A stretch of 64,000 nucleotides of DNA, taken from positions 45,183 through 109,182 of the forward strand of contig JAJEKB010019266.1 in the NCBI GenBank assembly GCA_022393335.1, read 5' to 3'. Position numbers and translations under genes: made by a program. Source of the stretch: Macrotrachela quadricornifera. Lineage: Eukaryota > Rotifera > Eurotatoria > Philodinida > Philodinidae. Position 1 is the first letter of the stretch. Every line of letters starts with the position of its first letter. Below the pieces are notes generated by a model. That model saw only the letters and a program-made list of their open reading frames with translations, was not told where the DNA came from and did not search any database. Below, one piece after another: positions 11,582 to 24,154 of the stretch.

Positions 11582-12742
11582 TTAACGTGGTATTGGTTTT
11601 GATAATATAATAAGTATAGCAGAAATAATTCGAAATAAAGTACCACTAATAATAATTAAATAATTTCTTCGACCAGAAACTTCTTTAAAGTAAAATATTG
11701 ACCAAAGTATTGCAATTGTACCAGGTCCAATTGTTATTAATGGAAATGATATTGTTTGATTTAAAACACTATTTGCAACAAGAAAACCAGCTTGTGCAAT
11801 ACCCCACATTATACCAGAAATAATTGCTGGTAATATACTTGGAACATGAATATATTGACGATTACCTTTATAAGCAATATAAACTATATAGTAAAACATT
11901 GAGGAAAAGAATATTCCAGAATACATTGCAAATACATAATGAAGACCATTTTTTGATGCTGATTGATATATTCCATAAGGATGATCTTGAATATATGTAC
12001 TTGGAATAAAAATAAAACCAAATAAAACACCAGCAAGAATAGCTAATACACAACCAATAATACGTAAATATATATTTGTAGGTTCTGAAATAGCAATTGT
12101 TGCTGTTTCAATTGGTGCATCATTACTTGTTGTTGTAACAGGTGATGGTGATTGAAGAATAGGTTGTCGTTCTTCTAAATCTTCAATAATTTCTTCTTGT
12201 TTAACTGTTCGTATTGCTAAAAATATAATTCCACTTAAACCAGCAATTATTACCCCAATATAATTAAGAATAGGTTTTTCAACATTTTCTGGTATTAAAC
12301 CAAACCAACCAAAATGTCCACTTGCCCAACCTAATTAAAATTTAACTTAAAAAGAAATTGTAAATTCTATTTAAAATTTACCTATAAGCATATTTGTTGT
12401 ACACCAGAGTAACATTGACATTCCTAAACCATTAATACGAATAACTAAAAGACATAGAATATTTCCTGTTGTCCATAATATTCCACCAATTAAAACTAAT
12501 GGAAAAAATTGAGGACTTTTCACAAATAAATCAATAATAAGACCAGTAATCCAAATGCCACAACACATAAAAAATTGAAATGATAAACCATCACCAATAG
12601 GATATTTTCCAGCTGGAACAAGATTAGAACCAAAAAATAATACTGCTATTACAACAGATATATAACCAATCCAAAGTGGAGCATTCGTTTCATCTGGTAG
12701 ATGACTAGTTGTTGTATTGAGTGCTGTTGATAAGAGATTCAT
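11582..12742 (-). CDS. TMEM144: TMEM144-like multi-pass membrane protein
   Basis: Two exons (12742..12382 and 12330..11582) join in phase 1 to 369 residues. The protein has about ten hydrophobic segments. The family signature is visible: FFGSNLVPAGKYPIGDG, FQFFMCCGIWITGL, GILWTTGN, then in the second half FGFIFIPSTYI and GIMWGIAQAGFLVANSVL. It ends in a TM helix with YLIIISGTLF. TMEM144 belongs to the drug/metabolite transporter-like DUF1632 family and is presumed to carry a sugar or similar small molecule; its substrate is not established. A hydrophilic loop of about 40 residues lies between TM5 and TM6. The gene converges with GAR1, with 165 bp between stop codons. Confidence 0.9.
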
Positions 12743-13516
12743 TTACCTCCTTTGATTGTTGAAAATAAACACCTTGCGAGAGATTTTTACTTTTTACATT
12801 CAATGAAGAAAAGAAAAAAAAACCAATCATTTTTTTTTTCTTTCTGTATTGTTTCTTGTCGATTCTATATGTAAAAAAGCATCAAATGGTTAATCAGATA
12901 GAAAGGTTATCAAAGTACGTCGCTAGTGTATCATATGAATATATTTTATGAGTTTTATTCAAGGTCATTGATGGATTAGTCAATTATGCAGTCAATTTCT
13001 AAACAAATGAATAAAATTAATTTCTTTTAAAATTATCTACTGAACTTAGGTTTTCAAAGACGAAAGATAAAGTAAGAGGATGCAATGATAATAAAGAAGT
13101 TGATCACGAATGCCTATGACCTAGTATGTAATCGTACTCAGTCATCTGTAATTTAGAGAGGAAACAAACTTTAACAATATCCTTCATTCACATATGTTCT
13201 TAAGTAAAATTAGTTGTACTATTGGCAGATTATAACTGTAGTGTAGCGTCATCATACGTGAAAAACTCAGCATTCAGGAAAGCAAAAAAATATATATAAA
13301 TATATCTTTTATTTTAATACATTTTTGGTGGGTAATTTCTTGTTTTTTAATGTTTCATTCAAACCAGATACCATTTCTCGTAGTATATTGGACATTGATT
13401 GATATTTTCTTTTCTATTGCTACTTCACTATCATTAGACCATGTGTTATAAATAAACGAAAATATTTGTTTCTCTTATCATCTTCATTTTTTGTTTTTGT
13501 TTAATAGAGTCTCTAC
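12743..13516. other. Divergent intergenic region, TMEM144 / PHYHD1
   Basis: 774 bp between divergent starts. AT-rich, with no gene or repeat recognised; it presumably holds both promoters. Confidence 0.6.
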
Positions 13517-14507
13517 ATGGAGTCATTGACGAATCCACATCAAGCTCATGAGCATTTTGTTCTGCCTGATAATGATAAACCAAAAAAAGAGCCAACAATA
13601 AAATTAACTCCTGAACAAATTGAGTTTTTCAAAACCAATGGGTTTTTAAGCATCGATCATTTCATTGACGAGAATGAAGTAGCTTATATTCGTAAACAAT
13701 ATGATCAAGTATCTCTAATGTTTAACAAAAATGATCTATTTTCATTTTGTTTTTCATAGTGGTTTGCTGCTAAACTTGGTCGAGAACATGGAAATTTTTT
13801 TGATTTACTTTCTGAAGATACTGATGATAAAGAACCAGTTGCACCACAACTTTTATGGCCATCACTCTATGGTAAAAATATGACCGGTTTTGATTTATAC
13901 AATACTCAAATGTATGCAAATGCATATGCTGTTAGTAAAAGTTTACTTGGTGAAGAAACAACATTTAAAGGGGTATTATAAAAGAAAATATTTTGCTTAT
14001 ATCTTGTTTTTTTATTAGGATCATGCTATATTAAAACCACCATCATCTAATTCTCTTCCAACTCCATGGCATCAAGATGAAGCATATTGGAATCCAACAT
14101 TAACTTATGAATCACTTGGTGTTTGGGTTGCTCTTCAATCCGTATCCATTGAAAATGGTTGTATGCAATTTATTGCTGGTTCTTATCAAACATCTGATGT
14201 ACTTCCTCATCATACTCAAAATAATAATCCACGTATACATGGTCTGGAAGTTGATAATCCATCTGAACATATGAAGAATATTATTTCATGTCCACTTCCA
14301 AGTGGTGGAGCAACATTTCATCATTGTCGTACTTTACATTATACAGGTCCAAATCTTTCAAATGAACCACGTCGTGCTTATACATTACAATTTCAATGTA
14401 ATACAAAAAAACGTGATCAACCACGTCCAAATAGTTGGAATGATACAAAAATAACTGAACGTGAAAAACGAGCAAAAGAAAGTGGTTGGTCTCTTCGAGC
14501 ACCTTAG
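13517..14507 (+). CDS. PHYHD1: Phytanoyl-CoA dioxygenase domain protein (PHYHD1-like)
   Basis: Three exons (13517..13708, 13760..13972, 14019..14507) join in phase to 297 residues, matching the family length of about 290. This is a Fe(II)/2-oxoglutarate oxygenase. The iron-binding HxD lies in TPWHQDEAYW, the distal histidine in HHCRTLHYTGPN, and the 2-oxoglutarate arginine in NEPRRAYTLQF. The N-terminal helix FFKTNGFLSIDHFI is typical of PhyH proteins, and EVAYIRKQYD follows it. PHYHD1 has a functional 2OG oxygenase fold but does not act on phytanoyl-CoA, and its natural substrate is uncertain. All metal ligands are present, so the enzyme is probably active. Its stop codon is about 100 bp from that of the next gene, which converges. 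Confidence 0.92.
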
Positions 14508-14573
14508 AAAAAAAAATTTTTTATTGGGAATGTTATAGAAACATAATTATTAATATAAATATGTTAAATAAAC

Positions 14574-14605
14574 AAAATAAATAAATAAATAAATAAATAA
14601 ATAAA
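14574..14605. repeat. (AAAT)n microsatellite
   Basis: About eight AAAT/AATA units lie between the converging stop codons of PHYHD1 and the mucin-like gene. Confidence 0.9.
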
Positions 14606-14608
14606 CAG

Positions 14609-15581
14609 TTAAGCAAAAGAGATTCGATGTGGCCAATGGCTATTTGTTATTTCAGGTTGTTCAAGTTGAAGAATAATATTATCTGCTTCATTGTCACGTG
14701 CTCGCCAATTTCGAAGAAATCTAATAGAAAAACAATATACTGTTAATATTAAAACAAAATTAAGATAGGGATATATTTTTTTTAAGTATTTTCATCATTC
14801 TATATATCTAAAAGATATTACTTCAAGCATTTTTATCTCATAAGCGAAGTATTCGTTACTGTTTATATATGAAAAATAATAAACGTACCGTTTATATGGA
14901 GTTTGATTATGATAATAGAGGAGGCCAATACCACTGACGGCTGCTATCGTGATTATAAGAGCAATTAAGAGCCACCAACCTGGTTTCGATGGTGCTATTT
15001 GTAAAAGAGATAGAAGTTAAGTACTGTATTTTGACGTGATATTTAACGATGAAAATGTCTCAAGGACTAGATAACCAATTATCTCGCTGTAAAATACTTG
15101 TCTATACATTTTTCTCAATTTAGATAATAAAGAAAAAATGAATTCATATATTCTATGAATAATTTCAATTTTACTTACAATTTGAAGGTTGATTACGATC
15201 AAGATTAGATGTAGTCATTTCTCCTATAGAAGTAGTATTGAGCAAAATAGTTGATTGTAAAGTTGTTGTTAAAGTTGTTAGATTTGTTGTTATAGTTATA
15301 TTTGATGAATTAAATGTCACATTAGTTGTAACAGCTATCGTCGTATTGAAAAATAAAGTTGTTGATAAAGGTGTTTCATCAGTTTGATTTGTTAAAGTTA
15401 CATTATCTGTTACATTTACTATTGGAGTAATCGATAGAAGTAATGTTGTTGATTGAGAATTTATTGTTTGATAAACAATGAATAATAATGATATACTAAA
15501 TACTATATATATATATGAATTGTTTTGATAGATATTTTTTTATTAATAAACTATGTGCATCTTACCGTAAAATGATGCCAT
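14609..15581 (-). CDS. Mucin-like single-pass membrane protein, unknown function
   Basis: Four exons (15581..15566, 15502..15179, 14994..14889, 14720..14609) join in phase to 185 residues. The first 25 residues (MASFYVFSISLLFIVYQTIN) form a signal peptide. The ectodomain of about 90 residues is dominated by Thr, Asn and Ser and carries at least eight N-x-S/T sequons (NVT, NQT, NTT, NSS, NIT, NLT), so it is likely heavily N- and O-glycosylated. One transmembrane helix follows (WWLLIALIITIAAVSGIGLL), then a cytoplasmic tail of about 45 residues that starts with a basic stretch and contains several acidic residues. I recognise no family. The tiny first exon was placed by its ATG and phase. A cell-surface coat or adhesion role is a guess from composition only. 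Confidence 0.7.
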
Positions 15582-16711
15582 TTTTAACGGAATATAAATC
15601 TATAGAAAAAAAAAGAGAAAATAGTTATGTAATTAAATATATATGCATAAAAAAAAATTTTTATTTACTTTTTTTGTTTTATTTATTAAAGAGAAAAGAT
15701 TTTGATTTCTAAAAAAGTAAAAATTAGTATATTCTTAATAAATTAAAGATACATGAAAGAGAAACTTCATTTCAAGTAAATAATTTAGTTTTGAAAGGAA
15801 AAAGAAAATCTACATTATAATATATATATATATATATATTTGCATTACGAAGGACATTACTCCGTACGAATAAAACGCACGTTGTCTATACTTATGTTAA
15901 TTATGATTGGAAGGACATAAGAAAAAAAACCTGAAGAAGAAAATGATGCATTCTCTTTCTCTCTCTTTCTCTCTTTTTTTGCTTTTTTTTTCCTTTATGA
16001 GACGTGTCAATGACACAATGGTGATATAGACCCGTAGGTGGTGCTCAAAACAGTTAAATCTACTAATATTAAATACATATGATTCATAAAGAAAATTTTT
16101 AATAAAATCAGTTATCATATAAAGATATTTTATCTCAACAATTGTATAGGAAAAATGCTAATACTATAGAAAAATAAAGAGCATATCATTATTATCAATC
16201 TATTCTATCATCGATCGTTATATAATGAAAGAAATCCAATAACTTAACAATAGACAATAGAAAACAAGATATTGATTGGTGGTTCACTCATCATGCTAGT
16301 TTTCTTAATACATTATGAAAAGAGAGGAAAAAAAAAGAACAGATAGAATACTCTTTTCTCTCTTTCGAGTTAGAACGCAAGAGAAGATAACACTTTATTT
16401 CTGGCTAAAAATATGACATGACAGTTACGTGATCAAATAACGCACAATGTTGGAACGTACAAATAATACTTTAACCGCTAATGTATGTAAATTGAATATT
16501 TCTATATTTAATAGATAACAAAAAAAAAAGAAAAATCTGAATATTTTATGACTATTTGATATTTGACCGATATATTTCGATAAAAAAAAAAGAGAACTTA
16601 AGTAATATTTTAATACGTAAAAAACCTCAAGCAAACTTTTGATAATAATCGAATGAAACATAGAAAGAGGAAAGATGTATAATACTTTAGGAACTTCGAA
16701 ATGATCGAGAT
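15582..16711. other. Divergent intergenic region, 1.1 kb
   Basis: AT-rich, with a (TA)n run near 15821-15840 and a CTCTTT-rich tract near 15950-15990. No gene recognised. Confidence 0.6.
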
Positions 16712-16967
16712 ATGATGATGTCTGCTGATACACCTTTTGTTGATGGTCCAACTACTCAAGATGGATTACCAGTTATTGACCGAACATCACGTACTATATC
16801 TCGACGTGTAAGTTAAAATTAATAATTATTTCAAACAAATCTCAAGTTATTTTTTTTCGCTTTTTAAATTTTAGAAAGTGACAGTTCTTGTTTCTGTTGC
16901 TATTGTCATTGGTGTAATCATTCTTGTCATATTAATACCTGCATTAGGTCTTCGAAAGAGCGATTAA
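16712..16967 (+). CDS. Small single-pass (tail-anchored type) protein, 62 residues
   Basis: Two exons (16712..16807 and 16875..16967) join in phase 0 through a consensus GTAAGT donor and TTTTAG acceptor. The product starts MMMSADTPFVDGPTTQDG and has a basic stretch (RTSRTISRRK). It then has one hydrophobic helix (VTVLVSVAIVIGVIILVILIPALGL) and ends RKSD four residues later. This is the topology of a tail-anchored protein or small membrane regulator. I cannot assign it to a family. Clean splicing and a cytosolic/TM/short-tail architecture support it as real despite its size. It converges with the GLTP-like gene, with 117 bp between stops. Confidence 0.6.
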
Positions 16968-17084
16968 TTTTATTAAAATAAAAAAAAAAACAGAAAGAAA
17001 CAATAGATTTGCTTGTATACAAAAAAAAACATTTTTTTTTGTTCATAAACATAAAAAAAAACCAAAATAAGATTTTATAGATTA

Positions 17085-17755
17085 TCACAATGGAACTAAT
17101 TCAAGTAGGTCATTCTCTTCATATATTTTATAAATATTATTATAAAAATTTTTAATTATTGGAAAACATTCTTCAGTTTTATGAGAATCAATTTCACCAC
17201 GTAATAATGTTTGTCTTAATGTTTCACGTTTAGGTATTGTTGCTGTTGCAAGCCAAATACTTAATCGAATAGGTTTATTATGTCGTTTATGTAAAGTTTG
17301 TTTATATACATCCCATGCAATATGTTTTGAATTTGAAGATTCATTTGATGATATAACTGCTCGTTCTAAAAAAAGATATGTAAATTCTAAAGCTCGTAAT
17401 AAACGTAATAATGCTATTGTTCCAGTTTTATCATCTTGAGTTTTTTCATATTCAATCATTGTTTGAACAGTATTATAATTGATTGGATTACTTTTATAAA
17501 GATTGTCAATAAGAATAAATTTATCAGCAAGATCATGAGCAACAAATGAAAAAACGACATTTAGATGATTAAAAAATCTATATAATTAAATAAAAATATA
17601 TTAGAATTTTTTTGGTTTATATTTATTAATACTTACTTTGCTAATTCCTGAAAAGCAATTATAAATTCATGAAGATGAATGGATTTATTATCTGATTTAT
17701 CAATAACATTACTGAAGGTTTTATAAACACTATCAATACTATATTCAGTTGTCAT
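17085..17755 (-). CDS. Glycolipid transfer protein-fold protein (GLTP/CPTP family)
   Basis: Two exons (17755..17637 and 17577..17085) join in phase to 203 residues, near the family length of about 210. Helical GLTP motifs are visible: FIIAFQELAKFFNHL, then FSFVAHDLADK, the MIEYEKTQ stretch, and LLRLLRALEFTYLFL with the head-group-binding arginine. Later come AWDVYKQTLHKRH and IWLATATIPKRETLRQTLLRG. Family members shuttle sphingolipids (glycosylceramide, or ceramide-1-phosphate in CPTP) between membranes in the cytosol. Length and the LLRLLRALEF motif fit the CPTP branch better than GLTP itself. The usual His-His pair appears as HKRH, so the lipid preference is uncertain. The start is the first ATG of exon 1. 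Confidence 0.88.
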
Positions 17756-19212
17756 TGATATATGTACAATTGGAAAAATTAACTAAATAAAAATGAAAAT
17801 GAATTGAATGAATATATATTTGATTACTGAATGAATCATAATCTACGAATGAATAATTATTGATTAATAAAAGAGGTCACAAGTAGTAATAATAATTATT
17901 TTTTAAAAAGGTCTATTAATAGTAAATTATCTTTAAATGCTTATTTAAAATTTTTGTTATCAATAATTAAACTTACATTCTTCTCATCTATTACAAAAAT
18001 AAATATTCAAAATGAAACTTATGAATAATTAAAATTTAAGAAATTAAATAATTTATTTTACTATTGATCAGACTGATATTTTATTATTCGTAGAATCTAT
18101 TGATATCATATAAAGGACAAAAGTCAAGAATTATGATCGACTAAATCATGAAATTTAGAGCTGGAACAAACGTATTCTTCATGAGATACAGCTGTAGTTA
18201 AAAACAACTTGCAACAATTATAAGTATCATATTTTTAGGGTTGACTCTTCAATAGTTATACTAGATAAGGACTATGGGGAACTGTGGCCTTTTTTTTATA
18301 CGATTCTATTAGCTTCTTCTAGGACTGTTGAAACAAAGCAGTAAGATCTAACTGCATTAGATTCAAATAAATGGTTGTCGGTCAAAACATCTAAACGAAC
18401 ACTTAAAATATGTATATGTAAAAATAAAAGTTGTTTCTGGTTGGGATCATCTTCCAAATAAAGTTGTGTTATCTATTACACACTGAGATACAGTTCTTAT
18501 GATCTTTATTCAGTCAACATACTTGAAAAACATTTGTTTTTCTTTTTTATTAGCTGTAAGCGATGAAAAGAGCGATACTGATTTAGAAACGCTTTATCAA
18601 TCAGGATGCCTCTAATGATAAAATGATTAAAAAAAAGTATCAGTCATGTCAATCAATAACTCATTAACATTGAGAAAAGAAACTGTATTACCGAGAAAAA
18701 ATTCAGATCTAAATTATATAATTCGATTTTTTCATGTATGTATAGCTAAAGGTCAAAAAACCAATAGAATGATCATAATTCTTGACCTTCATCTAATCTC
18801 AAACAGATCCTACTTGTAGATAAAATATTAATGTGATCATCGGTTGATACTGGAGAATCTTCCCTCATTAACAAAACTTCGTAAAATGAATTGTATCGAA
18901 AAGCATAGATAATAATTTTTAATCATAAGTTTCACAATTTAACTTAACCAAATCTAAATTGAAATAGTAAAAAGAACTATATCCACCTATTGATCGATAT
19001 GATCTCTACAGATATATTTCACTGAACTTGTGTTGTTATTGTAAATAAATATATATCAACTTATCTAAATAACAGAATATATAATATCAAAGTTGAGAAC
19101 ACTTTGCGCTAGCGTGTATATATATTTAAGAAACAAAAAAAAATGAATGGAACATAAATATATAGTTCTTTTTCGATTATAAGAGATTGGATATAATGAG
19201 CAATAATAATCT
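17756..19212. other. Intergenic region holding an inverted-repeat element
   Basis: Between GLTP-like and eIF1 there is no gene. The middle is occupied by the element at about 18062-18862 described separately; the flanks are plain AT-rich sequence. Confidence 0.6.
18062..18862. repeat. Inverted-repeat element, family 1, long copy
   Basis: Both ends carry GTCAAGAATTATGATC in inverted orientation (18123..18138 and, as complement, 18771..18786; 16 of 16 bases). Outside these, the arms continue with GACTGATATTTTAT..GTAGAATCTATTGA on the left. On the right, as complement, they continue CCAGTATCAACCGATGATCAC. The same outer sequences flank the element in the DGK intron at 34.9 kb. This copy has about 630 bp of unrelated interior, either a longer family member or a copy with a nested insertion. 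There is no coding frame. Confidence 0.75.
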
Positions 19213-19639
19213 TCAAAAACCGTGGACTTTGAGCTGTTCAGCTTGACAAATACCAATTTCTTTAAGAAATTGACTAACATTAGTACGTTGATCACCTTGA
19301 AGTTGAATTACTTCACCATATTCTTGGTGTTCAACAACAGTACCATTACAAGCAAATTTCTTTTTGAATGCACGTAATAAACGTTTTTTATCAAATTCTT
19401 CTCCAATACCCTAAATACATATATACGTAAAAAAAAATAGAATCAAGAAAAATTATGTTTAATACTTGAACTGTCGTTAAAGTTTTTTTACCGCTTCGTT
19501 GTTGAATACGAATATGGATTATACTGGAGCTACGTTGGCCATTTGCGCCACCGCTAGCTCCACTATCCAATGTACTTAATCCGGTCACATCGGCGAACGG
19601 ATCGGCTGAACGAAGATTAATTATATTCTGATCGGTCAT
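19213..19639 (-). CDS. EIF1: Eukaryotic translation initiation factor 1 (SUI1)
   Basis: Two exons (19639..19466 and 19410..19213) join in phase 0 to 123 residues; human eIF1 has 113. The SUI1 domain is complete: IHIRIQQRSGKKTLTTVQGI, then FDKKRLLRAFKKKFACNGTV, EYGEVIQLQGDQR and the family's invariant end QLKVHGF. eIF1 binds the 40S subunit near the P site and governs scanning and start-codon accuracy. The N-terminal tail is slightly extended, with a Gly/Ala/Ser patch (DSGASGGANGQRSS). The gene lies 440 bp downstream of the V-ATPase B gene on the same strand. Confidence 0.97.
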
Positions 19640-20080
19640 ACGATAAAAACAAAAGAGGAAAAACGCTTTCTTTTTCTTGTTTTAATTCAATAAATACTAG
19701 AACTTGATTTTTTATTATAGATAAATATATATATAAAAATAATCTAAAATATGAAGAATAACGCAATAATTTTGTTGCATAATTTATGTCGATATAAATT
19801 TTACTTGTCCAAAGGCAAACAATAAATGATTATACAAGAGGAAAAAGAAAACAAACTAGGATGCATACATCTATAATAAGGAAAGATCTAGGGTATACAC
19901 TAAGAAAGAAAAGAATCACATAGATATGTGGAATATGAAAAAAAAAATTTCGTTAAAGGGAATGTTAAAATGAAACCGGTCTGTTACAACAATAACACTG
20001 ATAGTTTGAATATTGCAATATTTTTTTGATAAACGAACATAAATATATAAATGCATAAGAAGAGAAATTGCAGTACTATT
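19640..20080. other. Short intergenic region, V-ATPase B / eIF1
   Basis: Same-strand spacer of 440 bp. Nothing recognised. Confidence 0.6.
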
Positions 20081-22167
<2,087 letters not shown>

Positions 22168-22928
22168 TATTCTAGAATATTAAATTATAATAAGAAAAAA
22201 TAAAGTAAATAAATAAAAAAAACAATCTAATCAAATAATAAAGCAAACGACAGACATTGCGTTTACTTTTTTGAATTGATGGGTGTTGGCAGCTGACGAT
22301 GATCAGATCGTGTTTTATTCATAATTAGAGCAGAAAAAAATGAAATAGATTACCAAAGAAAATCAAATAAAAACTCTTAGCAATAATAATAGCAATTTAA
22401 ATGGCTCACTCGTCTTCAGACATTTAAATAATAAATTTATAAAAAGATGATACTCCTTCAATGATATATATTTGTTCAATAGAAAAGAAAATATATGCGT
22501 ATAATAATTATATAGTGTAATCGTCATCTTGAGTCATTGTTTGCTGACCTCTATGTATAATAAATATATAAAAATATTTCAAAAGAGGACGCTAGATAAA
22601 GGTATATAATTATTGTTTTTAATAATTCTAATGTTGAATGTCGTTATTAAACTACAAGTTGTACTTTTGTATATTTATTCTTGGATCTATAAACATATAA
22701 AGAATAAAGGTAAAGGTTCGTTTCTTTTTCTTTGTTAAAGGTGTATGTAAGTTTTAATCTTCTCTATAATGTATACACAGATGGTGATAATGTACAAAAG
22801 AAAAAAATAAATAATATATCAATCTCTTTCGATAGAATTTCGAAGGAGGAAGAATTCGATAGGTAGATTAGAAATTGATTATAACAGGAAGAAAAATAAG
22901 TGACATTGCATTTTTATTTTCATATATA
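22168..22928. other. Divergent intergenic region, V-ATPase B / orphan gene
   Basis: About 760 bp. AT-rich, with no gene or repeat recognised. Confidence 0.55.
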
Positions 22929-23654
22929 ATGGGTTTAACATCATCTACATGTAAACGTAAAAAACAAAACAAAATTATTACAATTATCAATGATAAATAT
23001 ACTCAAACAGTAAATACATTACCAAATATGAGAGACAGCTCATCGTATCGTTGTTATCGTCATATGTCATCAAGATATCATATGCAAAGATGCCTCGTTC
23101 CTTCTCTCCATTCAACTACCTTTAATAAATCTACCAATATCATTTCTCATCATCCTAATCCGTATGTAGCTAAAGGTTACAATCGTATAACTGATCGAAC
23201 AGATCCTTCTCGACTACCGTCATTATCAAATATTGTTAATAATCCACCTCATCACAAATATCGAGCATCGATTCAAGTTAAATCACTTTCGACGTTAGAT
23301 ACAGTCGAACAGTCAAATCAACAAAATATGGATACTAGATCACGTTTAATAGAACGTTCGACATCTATACCAATGGATATGTTTTTAATTGATATTTCAA
23401 ATAAACAGGTTTCTGTTGGTCAACCAGTTTCAATGAATATACGTCATTTATGTTTGAAAGTACCAGATGAGAATCATAAAAATTCTTCAATCTTAGATCG
23501 TACTAAACTATCTTCAACGACTACGGAAAAACTTCTCGAATACATTCCAAATGCTTGTAAAAAATATCCAAATTTAACTGTCAATTCTAATCAATCCACT
23601 CATAATACACTTCATACGCATTTACCACCACAATTTTCTCATACAAAGACTTGA
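22929..23654 (+). CDS. Orphan protein with N-myristoylation/palmitoylation signal, 241 residues
   Basis: This is an intronless frame. I chose the ATG at 22929 because the protein then begins MGLTSSTCKRKKQNK: Gly2, Ser/Thr at 5-6, Cys8 and a polybasic run, the classic dual-acylation plus basic-patch membrane anchor. The frame stays open upstream to 22875, but no ATG is available there. The rest is hydrophilic and rich in Ser, Asn, His and Thr. It has no recognised domain, no TM segment, and a middle stretch (MFLIDISNKQVSVGQPVSMN) that looks the most structured. It is probably a membrane-tethered, largely disordered protein. I know no homologue. The same-strand IRG-like gene starts 500 bp downstream. 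Confidence 0.6.
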   Translation: MGLTSSTCKRKKQNKIITIINDKYTQTVNTLPNMRDSSSYRCYRHMSSRYHMQRCLVPSLHSTTFNKSTNIISHHPNPYVAKGYNRITDRTDPSRLPSLSNIVNNPPHHKYRASIQVKSLSTLDTVEQSNQQNMDTRSRLIERSTSIPMDMFLIDISNKQVSVGQPVSMNIRHLCLKVPDENHKNSSILDRTKLSSTTTEKLLEYIPNACKKYPNLTVNSNQSTHNTLHTHLPPQFSHTKT

Positions 23655-24154
23655 TATACATTATTAAAATTTTATATTTTAATCTTTTCCTTCATAGTAA
23701 TAGCGAAATAAAAGAGCTCTGAAAATACTCGAACGAGCATACGAAGAATTCCAATGTGTATTTGTCTGTACATGATAAACAGAAAATAATACTTCAAACT
23801 AATCATATAAACAAGAATAATATTGTAAAAAAAATGGACCTGATAATTACATAAGTTCCAAGGGTCATGTGCACATTTTCCGAGTAAAATTATGATAAAC
23901 ATTTATCTTTGAAAAAAAAATAAATGATTATTCATTGTTACTATCTCTTGAAAACCTGTTTCTCGCTTTTTTTTACATGGAAAGAAAAAGATAAAATGTT
24001 GCTGATGTAATCATTTCATCGTCAGATGCTGATACTATTTGAGTGTTGAAAAAAAAAACAACTGATTATCTACCCTTTTTATCTATTTAATGAAAGATTT
24101 TACTTCATTTATTTAGAAATTATTATAAAAAGATTAGATTGAATTTCTTTTGCG
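23655..24154. other. Intergenic, orphan gene / IRG-like gene
   Basis: 500 bp of AT-rich sequence. A minus-strand open frame (23672-23902) has no features supporting it. Confidence 0.55.
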
